Below, piece after piece: positions 1 to 8,918 of a DNA stretch of 64,000 bases. Position numbers and translations under genes: made by a program. Each line of letters begins with the position of its first letter. Position 1 is the first letter of the stretch. Source of the stretch: Terribacillus halophilus (GTDB lineage Bacteria; Bacillota; Bacilli; Bacillales; Amphibacillaceae); contig NZ_LT727828.1 in the NCBI RefSeq assembly GCF_900162685.1, positions 770,824 to 834,823 of the forward strand. The letters are read 5' to 3'. The notes under the pieces were generated by a model. It searched no databases, had not been told where the DNA came from, and saw only the letters and a list, made by a program, of their open reading frames with translations.

Positions 1-1
1 T

Positions 2-3000
2 CAAACACCAATCCGTTTTGTAATTGAAAGAAGTCAGCAGGAAAAAGTGACACTTACAGCGGAAAATGATCTGAAAAAAGGATCGTTGGAAATTGTGAAG
101 CTCGACAGCGTCGATGAGAAGCTAGGTCTGGAAGGAGCTTCATTCGACCTACTGACAGCTGAAGGAGATAAGGTTGCGTCTGGTACAACAGATAAAGAAG
201 GAAAGCTTGTTTTCAAAGATCTCGTTCCAGGCAGCTATTTCATTAAAGAAACGAAAGCTCCATTTGGATACGATCTAGATCCGGCAGCTAAACCGGTAAC
301 AATTGAGCGCAGCCAGCAAGAAACAGCAGTCGTCCAGCTTCAAAACGAACTCTCCACGGGAGCAGTTCAGCTGAAGAAAGTCGACAGCGCAGATAACAAT
401 ATAATGCTTTCCAATGCAGTGTTCCGTTTACAGGACAGCAACGGTGACACATTGCAGGAAGGGTTAACAACGAACGGTGATGGTTTACTGACAATTACCG
501 ATTTGAAACCAGGTAACTACCAGTTGATTGAAACAAGCGCACCAGAGAATTATGTGCTGGATAACACACCAATTGCTATCACGATTGAAAAAGGACAGCA
601 AACAGCCCTTCCTGTCACTGCAGAAAATACACTGCAGCCAGGTATCGTATCACTAATTAAGGTAGACAAAGACAATCCAGAAACTCATCTGGAGAACGCA
701 CAATTTAAATTGTTAGATGAAAAAGGAAACACAGTAAAAGAGCAGCTGCACACAGATGGAGAAGGGCGTATTATCGTGGAAGATTTAGCGCCAGGTTCCT
801 ACACATTTGTGGAAACAAAAGCACCAGCAGGGTATGAGTTGGATGACACAGCTATCAGCGTCACGGTAGAAAAAGGTCAAAAAGAAGCAGCAGTTGTGAC
901 GGCTGTCAATGAACTAACAACAGGAAGTGTCGCGCTTGAGAAAATCGATGCAGACAACAATGAAGTGAAGTTGGAAGGCGCGGTCTTCAAACTTGTGAAC
1001 GCAGAAGGTGACGCAGTAAAAGAACAGCTCGTTACTGATGAGAACGGGCAAATCACAGTGGAAGATCTAAAGCCGGGTAACTATCAGTTTATCGAAACAA
1101 AAGCACCAGCAGGTTACGACTTGGATGCATCACCAATCAACGTAACAGTTGATAAAGGGCAGCAAGAAACAGCAGTTGTTACAGCAGAGAACCTACTAAC
1201 ACCAGGAAGCGTTAAGCTTGAAAAAGTCGATGCCGACAACAACACAGAGAAATTAGCTGGCGCAGTCTTCCAACTAGTGAACGATAAAGGTGACGCAGTA
1301 AAAGAACAGCTCGTCACTGATGAGAACGGTGAAATCACAGTTGAAGGTTTGAAGCCAGGAAACTACCAGTTTATCGAAACAAAAGCACCGGCAGGTTACG
1401 ATTTAGATGAAACACCAATTAATGTAACAGTTGCGAAAGGCCAGCAAGAAACGGCAATTGTTACAGCAGAGAACCAACTAACACCAGGGAGCGTCGCACT
1501 TGAGAAAGTCGATGCAGATGACAACACAGTAAAATTAGCTGGCGCAGTCTTTAAACTTGTGAACGATAAAGGTGACGCAGTAAAAGAAAAGCTCGTTACT
1601 GATAAGAACGGACAGATCACAGTTGATGGATTGAAGCCAGGAAACTACCAATTTATCGAAACAAAAGCACCAGCAGGTTATGACTTAGATGAAACACCGA
1701 TTAACGTAACCGTTGCGAAGGGTCAGCAGGAAACAGCGGTTGTGACAGCAAAGAACAAACTCACACCAGGAACAGCTGTGTTAGAGAAAGTCGATGCAGA
1801 TGATGCTTCTATTCTTTTGGAAGGTGCAGTGTTCAAACTGGTCAATGAAAAAGGTGACATGGTTAGAGAAAACCTTACAACGGACGAAACAGGCCGCGTT
1901 ACGGTTGATGACTTGAAGCCAGGAAACTATCAATTCATTGAAACAAAAGCACCAGCAGGCTATCAGCTTAATGAGGCACCAATTGATGTGACTGTGGAGA
2001 AAAACCAGCAAGAAGCCGCTGTAGTGACAGCTGTAAATGAACTAACACCAGGTGCGGTCATCCTTGAAAAAGTTGATGCAGCGAACAATAAGGTAACGCT
2101 GGAAGGCGCGGTATTTAAACTGGTAGATAGTAAAGGCAATACAATACACGAAAATCTTGTGACAGAAGCAAATGGTCGTATTATTGTCGAAGATCTGAAG
2201 CCTGGAAACTATCAGTTTATCGAAACAAAAGCACCAGCCGGTTATGATTTGAATGAAACGCCAATCGACGTAACCGTTGAAAAAGCCCAGAAGGAAGCAG
2301 CTGTTGTGACAGCAGGAAACGAATTAACTACTGGAACAGCAGTGCTGGAAAAAGTGGACGCAGACAATGACGCGATTAAATTGGCAGGCGCTGTGTTCAA
2401 ACTAGTAAATGAGCAAGGCGATACAGTAAAAGAAAAAATCACTACAGAAGCGAATGGCCGCATTACAGTTGAGGGATTGAAACCAGGAAACTATCAGTTC
2501 GTCGAGACAAAAGCACCAACAGGTTACAACCTGAATGAAACACCAATCGACGTAACAATCGAAAAAGGCCAGCAAGCAGCAGCTGTCGTTACAGCTGTAA
2601 ATGAGCTAACACCAGGCAGTATTGTATTGGAAAAAGTGGATACAGATGATGCTTCTATTGTCTTGGCAGGCGCAGCATTCAAGCTGGTAGACAGCAAAGG
2701 TAATGCAGTAAAAGAAGAGCTTGTGACCGATGCGAATGGTCGGATTACAGTCAAAGACTTGAAGCCAGGCAGTTATCAATTCATCGAAACGAAAGCACCG
2801 GCTGGCTACGAGTTGAATGACACGCCAATCGACGTAACGGTAGAAAAAGACCAGCAAGAAGCAGCAGTCGTAACTGCTGTAAATGAATTGACTCCAGGAA
2901 GTGTCGTACTTGAAAAAGTAGATGCAGAGGATCGTTCTATTCTTTTAGAAGGTGCAGCTTTCAAACTGGTTAATGCACAAGGTGACACAGTAAAAGAAGC

Positions 3001-4402
3001 ACTCACGACCGATAGAAATGGACGTATAACTGTCGATGGATTGAAACCAGGAACGTACCAGTTTATCGAGACGAAAGCACCAGTGGGTTATGAGCTGAAT
3101 GCGGCCCCAATCCAGGTAACGGTGGAAAAAGGCCAGCAAGAAACAGCTGTTGTTACAGCAGAAAATGAACTAACTCGTGGCAGCATTGTCTTGACTAAAG
3201 CAGATGCAGATAATAGCAGTCTTCTATTGGAAGGTGCGGTCTTCAAGCTAGTGAATGACCAAGGCGACACGGTAAAAGAAGAGCTTGTGACAAACGACGC
3301 TGGTCAGATTCTCATCGATGACCTGAAACCAGGAACGTACCAGCTTATCGAAACAAAAGCACCAGCAGGTTACAATTTGGATGCAACACCAATTAACGTA
3401 ACCGTAGAGAAAGGTCAGCAGGATGCTGTTGCTGTAACAGCCGTAAACGAATTAACCCGAGGAAGTATCGTCTTGGAGAAAGCAGATGCAGCGGATAGCA
3501 GCAACTTGTTGGAAGGTGCGGAATTTAACTTGGTAGATACAGCTGGGAATATAGTGAAAGAAGAGCTTGTGACAGATGCAAACGGCCAGATAATAGTGGA
3601 AGATTTGAAACCAGGAACGTATCAGTTCATCGAAACAAAAGCACCAACAGGATATGAGTTGGATAGCACGCCAATTGACGTAACAGTGGAAAAAGGGCAA
3701 ACAGAACCTGTTGTGGTAACAGCAGTGAATGAACAAACACCAGGAACCGTCATGTTGGAAAAAGTAGACGCAGAAGTTAACACCAAGCACTTAGAAGGTG
3801 CAGTGTTCAGCTTGTTTGATGAAAAAGGTAACGCTGTAAAAGAAGACCTTGTTACAGACAAAGAAGGTCGGATTACAGTGGAAGGATTGCAGCCAGGCGA
3901 TTATCAGTTCGTTGAAACGAAAGCGCCAGCTGGCTATCAGCTGGATAACACGCCGATTGTGTTCACAATCGAAATAGCACAGCAAACGCCAGTTATCGTC
4001 ACAGCAGTAAACACGATAGAGCCGACTCCAGAGAAACCGGAAGAACCAACAGAACAGCCAGAACAGCCAGAACAGCCAACAGATGGTGAAACACCGTCAG
4101 AACCAGAAAAACCAACAAATGGTGAAACACCAACAGAACCAGAAACACCTACTAATACTGGTACAGTAACAGAGAATCCAAAGTCAGGATCGTCTGTAAC
4201 ACCTGCTGCAGCTATAACACCGAGCAATGGAACAAATGCTCGACCGGCAGCGACTAACCAGCAAGGATTGCCTGCTAGCTTGCCGCAAACTGGAGAACAG
4301 CTGCTTTCCATGCTTTGGATGGCTGGTATCCTTTCTGTCGGCATAGGCGGAACATTCATTTGGAATGCTTTCCGTACGCAGACAGCCAGAAAGAGGAAGT
4401 AA
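2..4402 (+). CDS. SpaA/Cna-B repeat LPXTG surface protein, 5' end outside window
   Basis: Wall-anchored adhesin or pilin-like stalk protein; the reading frame is already open at base 2 in the middle of a repeat, so the true start lies upstream. The part seen has 14 complete tandem repeats of about 94 residues (282 bp) plus the tail of a fifteenth. Each repeat carries the SpaA/Cna-B isopeptide signature: a Lys in the first strand (LEKVD), a Glu in the ETKAPxGY motif and an Asn near the end (VTAxNEL). In this family these residues form an intramolecular Lys-Asn bond that stiffens the stalk. Repeat 2 deviates (ETSAPENY). A Pro/Glu/Thr-rich wall-spanning linker (about 4018-4270) is followed by LPQTG (4280-4294), a hydrophobic segment and a basic tail ending in RKRK. 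The class D sortase gene starts one base after the stop, so it is the likely anchoring enzyme. The ligand is unknown. Confidence 0.93.
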   Translation, partial: QTPIRFVIERSQQEKVTLTAENDLKKGSLEIVKLDSVDEKLGLEGASFDLLTAEGDKVASGTTDKEGKLVFKDLVPGSYFIKETKAPFGYDLDPAAKPVTIERSQQETAVVQLQNELSTGAVQLKKVDSADNNIMLSNAVFRLQDSNGDTLQEGLTTNGDGLLTITDLKPGNYQLIETSAPENYVLDNTPIAITIEKGQQTALPVTAENTLQPGIVSLIKVDKDNPETHLENAQFKLLDEKGNTVKEQLHTDGEGRIIVEDLAPGSYTFVETKAPAGYELDDTAISVTVEKGQKEAAVVTAVNELTTGSVALEKIDADNNEVKLEGAVFKLVNAEGDAVKEQLVTDENGQITVEDLKPGNYQFIETKAPAGYDLDASPINVTVDKGQQETAVVTAENLLTPGSVKLEKVDADNNTEKLAGAVFQLVNDKGDAVKEQLVTDENGEITVEGLKPGNYQFIETKAPAGYDLDETPINVTVAKGQQETAIVTAENQLTPGSVALEKVDADDNTVKLAGAVFKLVNDKGDAVKEKLVTDKNGQITVDGLKPGNYQFIETKAPAGYDLDETPINVTVAKGQQETAVVTAKNKLTPGTAVLEKVDADDASILLEGAVFKLVNEKGDMVRENLTTDETGRVTVDDLKPGNYQFIETKAPAGYQLNEAPIDVTVEKNQQEAAVVTAVNELTPGAVILEKVDAANNKVTLEGAVFKLVDSKGNTIHENLVTEANGRIIVEDLKPGNYQFIETKAPAGYDLNETPIDVTVEKAQKEAAVVTAGNELTTGTAVLEKVDADNDAIKLAGAVFKLVNEQGDTVKEKITTEANGRITVEGLKPGNYQFVETKAPTGYNLNETPIDVTIEKGQQAAAVVTAVNELTPGSIVLEKVDTDDASIVLAGAAFKLVDSKGNAVKEELVTDANGRITVKDLKPGSYQFIETKAPAGYELNDTPIDVTVEKDQQEAAVVTAVNELTPGSVVLEKVDAEDRSILLEGAAFKLVNAQGDTVKEALTTDRNGRITVDGLKPGTYQFIETKAPVGYELNAAPIQVTVEKGQQETAVVTAENELTRGSIVLTKADADNSSLLLEGAVFKLVNDQGDTVKEELVTNDAGQILIDDLKPGTYQLIETKAPAGYNLDATPINVTVEKGQQDAVAVTAVNELTRGSIVLEKADAADSSNLLEGAEFNLVDTAGNIVKEELVTDANGQIIVEDLKPGTYQFIETKAPTGYELDSTPIDVTVEKGQTEPVVVTAVNEQTPGTVMLEKVDAEVNTKHLEGAVFSLFDEKGNAVKEDLVTDKEGRITVEGLQPGDYQFVETKAPAGYQLDNTPIVFTIEIAQQTPVIVTAVNTIEPTPEKPEEPTEQPEQPEQPTDGETPSEPEKPTNGETPTEPETPTNTGTVTENPKSGSSVTPAAAITPSNGTNARPAATNQQGLPASLPQTGEQLLSMLWMAGILSVGIGGTFIWNAFRTQTARKRK

Positions 4403-4403
4403 G

Positions 4404-4994
4404 ATGAAAAAAGGAAAACTGATCACAGGAATTGTCTTTCTGCTGATTGGAGTGGCACTCGTTGCCACTCCCCTCACTATGGAAAAGATGCATGCCAAAG
4501 AAGTGACGGAATTGGAGAAAGCTTTTGCAAGTATCGAGGCCGGTGATGCTCCGCAAGCAGAGGGAGAGTCTAGTAAGAAATGGTCACAAGAAGAACTAAA
4601 AGAAACAATGAAGCTAGAAATTCCTTCTATTGATTTGGAGCAATATGTGCTCAATGAAACAACAGAAGACAATTTAGCTGTCGCCTTAACACAAATCAAA
4701 ACAGACCAAGACCCTGCAAAGGATAATTTCACCATCGCCGGTCATAGAGGATACCGCGACGGTCGATTTTTCCGGCAGCTTCCTGAAGTGAAGCCAGGAG
4801 CAGAAATTAAACTGCAGGATAAAGATGCAACTTATGTTTACGAGGTGGCCAGCGTAGAAATCGTCAACCCAGAAGCAGTCGACATTCTGAATAATAAAGA
4901 TAAACCAGAGATTACGTTAGTTACTTGTACACTATCTGGCCAGCAGCGGGTAGCAGTAACAGGGAAACTAACCGAGGTTGTCCAAAACAGCTAA
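4404..4994 (+). CDS. Class D sortase
   Basis: Membrane transpeptidase (196 residues) that cleaves LPXTG-type sorting signals and joins the protein to peptidoglycan. It has an N-terminal membrane segment (about residues 6-24), catalytic His114 in AGHRGYRDGRFF, Cys175 in TLVTCT and Arg182 in QQRVAVTG. The length and the HRG / TLVTCT context fit class D. The ATG at 4404 is chosen over upstream in-frame codons because an AGAGGAAG ribosome site lies just before it, inside the end of the adhesin gene, and because it gives a normal signal-anchor. The two genes are nearly abutted, so they are co-transcribed and probably translationally coupled. Likely substrates are the adhesin upstream (LPQTG) and the wall protein downstream (LPNTS). 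Confidence 0.93.
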   Translation: MKKGKLITGIVFLLIGVALVATPLTMEKMHAKEVTELEKAFASIEAGDAPQAEGESSKKWSQEELKETMKLEIPSIDLEQYVLNETTEDNLAVALTQIKTDQDPAKDNFTIAGHRGYRDGRFFRQLPEVKPGAEIKLQDKDATYVYEVASVEIVNPEAVDILNNKDKPEITLVTCTLSGQQRVAVTGKLTEVVQNS

Positions 4995-5076
4995 ATCCGG
5001 AATGTTCTTATGCTGAATAAAATCCTAAACAATCGCGCTGATTCGAAGCTTCATATGGCGAAGAAAGGACGAACCA

Positions 5077-5187
5077 ATGATTTACAAGGAAGGCGACTTT
5101 TTTGTTGGTTTATGGAATGCATTCTTCGTTAGCATTTTGGTATATGCAGGAGTACTGTTTATGTATTGGACAGTGTTTCTGCACTAA
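5077..5187 (+). CDS. Small membrane protein, 36 residues
   Basis: Short ORF beginning MIYKEGDFFVGLWN, with one strongly hydrophobic segment covering most of its length (NAFFVSILVYAGVLFMYW). It is preceded by AGAAAGGAC, a good ribosome site 7 bases from the ATG. It lies between the sortase and the second wall protein on the same strand, so it could be a third member of the surface-protein unit. No family recognised. The start-site quality and the single clean transmembrane segment support a real gene, but nothing shows function. Confidence 0.55.
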   Translation: MIYKEGDFFVGLWNAFFVSILVYAGVLFMYWTVFLH

Positions 5188-5300
5188 AAAAAGGTGCTGG
5201 CCTTATTTGCACCAACCAAAAGCAGTTCCTTCCGCTTTTCCTTCAGTGGGATGGGGAAATGAGCGGACAGAGTGCGAGATTAACAGAAATAGTGACAAGG

Positions 5301-5326
5301 GATGCCATTAACCGGCATCTCTTTTT
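5301..5326 (+). terminator. Rho-independent terminator
   Basis: GATGCC / GGCATC stem with a 7-base loop, followed by TCTTTTT. It closes the adhesin-sortase-small ORF unit. Between 5188 and 5300 I see no gene. Confidence 0.7.
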
Positions 5327-5427
5327 GCTTTCTCTGCGACATTACAAGAAATTTAGACAAAGTTAACAGTAACTTCACGGCAGTCCGCTATGATGACTTC
5401 TATACATAGTTCATAAAGGTGGCGTTA

Positions 5428-7533
5428 ATGAAAATGAACAAGTGGAAGAAAATCACAGCCATGTCGCTGGCGGCAGTGACTTTGGCTATACCGGCTGTTG
5501 GGCATGCAGCAGATGATTTGAAAGTTTACAGCCAAGATCCAGGACAAGCACTTCAAATCGAACAAATCGGACGTTATACGAGTGGTGCAGCAGTAGGTGA
5601 AGGTGGTACAGAGATTGTAGCGTATGATGCAAACACAAAACGTGCTTTTTCTGTTAATGGTGCTGCTGAATCATTGGACATTCTTGATTTGAATGGATTA
5701 AAGGATGGAAAGACAGAGATACCGCTACTAAAGCGTGTATCATTGGAATCCTTTAACGTCAGTGCCTCGGATGTCACGAGCGTAGCGATTCATCCTGATG
5801 GCAGCTACATCGCAGTCGCGGTGCCGAGTCAAGTGAAAACCGACCCGGGACATGTGGTGCTGCTTGATACAGACGGGAACACATTGGCAAGTGTAGAAGT
5901 AGGTGCTTTACCCGATATGGTAACCTTTACGCCGGATGGGTCTAAGCTACTCGTTGCCAATGAAGGAGAACCTTCCAGTGACTACACGGTAAATCCAGAA
6001 GGCTCTGTCAGTATTATCAATGTTGCAAGTGGCACGGATAATTTGTCAGCCGAAACAGCAGCATTTACCGATGAGATCGTGGATTCTACTGTACGAAAAG
6101 TAAATCCAGATCCGGAAAATTCCTCTTATGCAGAGAACTTGGAGCCAGAATACATTACGGTTGATAAAGACAATCGTTTTGCATATGTAGCGATTCAGGA
6201 AAGCAATGCGATTGCCAAGCTGGATCTGCAGACAAACAGTTTTACGACGGTAAAAAGCTTAGGGTATAAAGACTTCTCTCAAGAGGGGGTAGAACTTGAT
6301 CCATCGAATAAAGATGATGGAATTGCAATTGGCAATTGGCCGGTACTGAGCATGTACATGCCGGATGGAATGACAAGCTTCGCTTCTGGTGGGAAGACTT
6401 ACATTCTAACTGCGAACGAAGGAGACAGCCAGGATTGGGATGGCTTCTCAGAAGAAACGCGTGCAGCTGATTTGGCAGCAGAAGATGCTTATCGTTTGAA
6501 TGCAGATCTTTATCAAGGATATACGCAAGAGCAGCTGGATGAGCTTGTCCAAAACGGCTTGTTCGAAGACGAGCAGTTAGGCCGTCTAAAGACAAGCATT
6601 GTGGCTCCGAAAAATGAGGAAGGCAAATACGAAGCAGTATACGCGTACGGCGGTCGCGGGTTCTCGGTCTGGGATGCGGATTCCTTAGAGCAGGTGTACG
6701 ATAGCGGTTCAGACTTTGAGAAGATCACAGCAGGAGCAATCCCACACTACTTTAATACGACAAATGATGAAGATAAGCTGGATAACCGCAGTGACGATAA
6801 AGGACCAGAGCCGGAGACCGTGATTACCGGTGACGTAGACGGCAAAAAGTATGCATTTATCGGCTTAGAGCGTACAGGTGGTATTATGGCTTATGATGTG
6901 TCAAACCCGACTAGTCCAACATTTTCTACTTATTTCACGAGCCGGAATTACCAAGGAGATGAAGCGGCAGTCGATAGCGCAAGTGGTGATGTCGCACCAG
7001 AAGGGCTGACATATATCGCAGCTGATGAAAGCCCGACAGGTCAGCCAATCCTTCTAGCAGCACATGAGGTGTCTGGTACAATTGCTGCTTATGCACTTGG
7101 CGAAGAGTCCGAAGTACAGCCGGAACCAGAAGAAGAGACAGAGCAGCCAGTAACAGAGCCGAAGGACCCTGCACAACAAGAGCCTAAACCAGAAGACAAA
7201 AAAGAGGAAGAAACAGCACAAACACCTGCACAGGCAGAGGAAGAAGAGACAGCGAACGAAGAACAACTAGCTGGAGAGACGGAACCAAAGCCAGAACAAA
7301 CAAAAGAAGTAAAAACAGAGACAAACACGGAAACAACAACTGACGAAACAGAAGCGACTGAGCAAGAGACTGTGCCAACTGCCCTGGCTGCCACCGACGC
7401 AGGTGAAAAACCGAAAGGACAGCACTTGCCGAATACTAGTACAAACGTGTTCAACTGGATGCTAGCGGGAGCTGGCGTAATTGCTGCAGGTGTTATATTC
7501 TTTGTAATCAACAAGCTTCGCAAACGTGCTTAA
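5428..7533 (+). CDS. Choice-of-anchor I family cell-wall protein with LPNTS sorting signal
   Basis: Secreted wall protein of 701 residues. The ATG at 5428 is preferred over an upstream GTG because AAAGGTGG sits 5 bases before it and it gives a clean signal peptide ending near GHAADD. Residues about 35-560 form the choice-of-anchor I domain, a predicted beta-propeller with WD-like strands (VAIHPDGSYIAVAVP, VTFTPDGSKLLVANEGEPS, KYAFIGLERTGGIMAYDV). This is a large family often misnamed alkaline phosphatase; enzymatic activity is unproven. A long Glu/Pro/Thr-rich linker follows, then LPNTS, a hydrophobic segment and KLRKRA. LPNTS differs from the usual LPXTG; class D/E sortases are known to accept LPNTA-like signals, which fits the neighbouring class D enzyme. 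Own promoter region and terminator suggest a separate transcript. Confidence 0.9.
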   Translation: MKMNKWKKITAMSLAAVTLAIPAVGHAADDLKVYSQDPGQALQIEQIGRYTSGAAVGEGGTEIVAYDANTKRAFSVNGAAESLDILDLNGLKDGKTEIPLLKRVSLESFNVSASDVTSVAIHPDGSYIAVAVPSQVKTDPGHVVLLDTDGNTLASVEVGALPDMVTFTPDGSKLLVANEGEPSSDYTVNPEGSVSIINVASGTDNLSAETAAFTDEIVDSTVRKVNPDPENSSYAENLEPEYITVDKDNRFAYVAIQESNAIAKLDLQTNSFTTVKSLGYKDFSQEGVELDPSNKDDGIAIGNWPVLSMYMPDGMTSFASGGKTYILTANEGDSQDWDGFSEETRAADLAAEDAYRLNADLYQGYTQEQLDELVQNGLFEDEQLGRLKTSIVAPKNEEGKYEAVYAYGGRGFSVWDADSLEQVYDSGSDFEKITAGAIPHYFNTTNDEDKLDNRSDDKGPEPETVITGDVDGKKYAFIGLERTGGIMAYDVSNPTSPTFSTYFTSRNYQGDEAAVDSASGDVAPEGLTYIAADESPTGQPILLAAHEVSGTIAAYALGEESEVQPEPEEETEQPVTEPKDPAQQEPKPEDKKEEETAQTPAQAEEEETANEEQLAGETEPKPEQTKEVKTETNTETTTDETEATEQETVPTALAATDAGEKPKGQHLPNTSTNVFNWMLAGAGVIAAGVIFFVINKLRKRA

Positions 7534-7537
7534 TGTA

Positions 7538-7567
7538 AGCAGCCGCCAATTGGTGGCTGCTTTTTTT
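7538..7567 (+). terminator. Rho-independent terminator
   Basis: Perfect 10-bp stem AGCAGCCGCC / GGTGGCTGCT with AATT loop and a run of seven T. Ends the LPNTS wall-protein gene. Confidence 0.9.
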
Positions 7568-7641
7568 AATAATCTTATAGAGATTTAAAAAAGGTAGCAG
7601 TATAATACAGGTGTATCCGCTTTCAAATGAGGAGGGGACTT

Positions 7642-8568
7642 ATGGCTGTATTATCGCTTATTTTCTTGGAAGTAATTGCGCCTTTATTGCTGCTGCTTGG
7701 CGTTGGTGTCATTTTGCAGCGAAAATTTTCATTACATCTTGGGACCTTGTCCAAGCTGCTGACATATTGCTTTCTGCCGGTAAACGGTTTTATCAATATG
7801 TATCAAAGCAGTATGCCGATAGCAGTGTTTGGACAAATCATTTTATTTCTACTTATCTTTACGATGTTTTCCATCAGCTTCACAGAGATTACGAGCAGGC
7901 TGCTGAAACTGGATCGCGGAATCGCTGCTACCTATAAAAATAGCGTAGTACTGATGAACTCTGGCAACTACGGTATCCCGGTTAGTCAGCTTGTATTCCA
8001 ATCGAATCCGCTCGGCGTATCTATCCAGCTCATTGTTATGGTATTTCAGAATCTGCTCACTTTTACATACGGGCTTTACAATATGGTGAGCGTCAAAAGT
8101 CAGGGCAATGCCATTTTAAAGGAACTCATTCGCCTGCCGATGATCTATGCAATTATTTTGGGTGTACTTTGTGCGACATTACATGTTGAGATTCCAAATC
8201 TTATTTGGAATCCGATTCAATCAATCGCGGATGCTTTCCTGGCGGTTGCTTTGATTACGCTTGGTGCTCAAGTTGCGCAGATTAAGCTGGAAAGGCCGCA
8301 TATGGTGCTTTATTTAAGTACAGCTTCCCGTCTTCTTATCGGGCCGTCTGCCGCATTGGGAATCATTTTTCTGCTTGGACTTGATGGGACAGTCGCGCAG
8401 TCACTGTTTATCGCCAGTTCATTCCCTACTTCCCGAAATAGTTCGATTTTTGCGCTGGAGTATAATAATAATCCTGACTTAGCAGCACAGACAGTTCTCG
8501 TTACAACGATCATAAGCAGTATCACGGTAACCTTCGTTGTATACCTGGCGGGGATTTTGTTTGGGTGA
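7642..8568 (+). CDS. AEC family transporter (auxin efflux carrier-like permease)
   Basis: Integral membrane carrier of 308 residues with about ten hydrophobic segments in the two-halves layout of the AEC family (TC 2.A.69). Bacterial members move malate, malonate or other organic acids, or are uncharacterised. The conserved central motif region NSGNYGIPV is present (from about residue 99), as is SSFPTSRNSSIFALEYN near the C-terminus. Start chosen at ATG 7642, which has GGAGGGG 5 bases upstream; the in-frame ATG at 7627 overlaps that site. Stands alone between terminators. Substrate unknown; the neighbour is a citrate carrier, so an organic acid is plausible. Confidence 0.85.
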   Translation: MAVLSLIFLEVIAPLLLLLGVGVILQRKFSLHLGTLSKLLTYCFLPVNGFINMYQSSMPIAVFGQIILFLLIFTMFSISFTEITSRLLKLDRGIAATYKNSVVLMNSGNYGIPVSQLVFQSNPLGVSIQLIVMVFQNLLTFTYGLYNMVSVKSQGNAILKELIRLPMIYAIILGVLCATLHVEIPNLIWNPIQSIADAFLAVALITLGAQVAQIKLERPHMVLYLSTASRLLIGPSAALGIIFLLGLDGTVAQSLFIASSFPTSRNSSIFALEYNNNPDLAAQTVLVTTIISSITVTFVVYLAGILFG

Positions 8569-8815
8569 CAAATATTTTATTATCGACATAAAATATTCGT
8601 AAGGTAATAACTAATAGGTTTTATTAAAACACGAAATGAACAAAGGTTAAATAGTATAACTTATTTATTGAAAATGAGTTATACTATACGAGCTTAACAA
8701 GAAACTAAAAACAGCTATACATAGGTTATTTCACCTATTTTCTTAAGAGAATTGTTGATATGAAGCCATTATGTCTTGTTGGTTCCTTTTCTTACTTAAA
8801 AAAGTAACAAAACTA
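8569..8815. other. Intergenic region with three inverted repeats
   Basis: No gene seen. It contains an AT-rich palindrome (AATATTTTAT 8571-8580 / ATAAAATATT 8588-8597), a perfect 11-bp inverted repeat (ATAGTATAACT 8651-8661 / AGTTATACTAT 8677-8687, 15-base spacer) and a short one (ATAGGT / ACCTAT near 8720-8740). None is followed by a T-run, so operators are as likely as RNA hairpins. They lie upstream of the citrate carrier promoter. Confidence 0.5.
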
Positions 8816-8844
8816 TTGAAAATATATTTGGAAGCGCATACAAT
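8816..8844 (+). promoter_or_regulatory. Sigma-A promoter with overlapping CcpA cre box, citrate carrier gene
   Basis: TTGAAA (8816-8821), exactly 17 bases, then TACAAT (8839-8844). Between and overlapping them, 8828-8843 reads TTGGAAGCGCATACAA, a full match to the cre consensus WTGNAANCGNWWNCAW. Binding of CcpA there would block RNA polymerase, so glucose repression of the citrate carrier is predicted. Confidence 0.8.
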
Positions 8845-8918
8845 AGATGTAACATATTATACAATGCTGCTTAGGATTTGGGGGAATTGTTACAGGAGAC
8901 GATGAGGGGGATTTGAGC

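Noticed and set aside
3937-4359. Long minus-strand ORF opposite the adhesin linker
   Set aside because: It is the mirror of a Pro/Glu/Thr-rich repeat, with biased low-complexity content and no ribosome site.
5188-5300. Possible riboswitch-like region after the small ORF
   Set aside because: It has a weak GGTGC / GCACC pairing, but no known riboswitch core motif was recognised and no downstream gene is close enough; only the terminator hairpin is convincing.
7089-7523. Minus-strand ORF opposite the linker of the LPNTS protein
   Set aside because: Ser/Val-rich shadow of a Glu/Pro/Thr-rich linker; no start signal.
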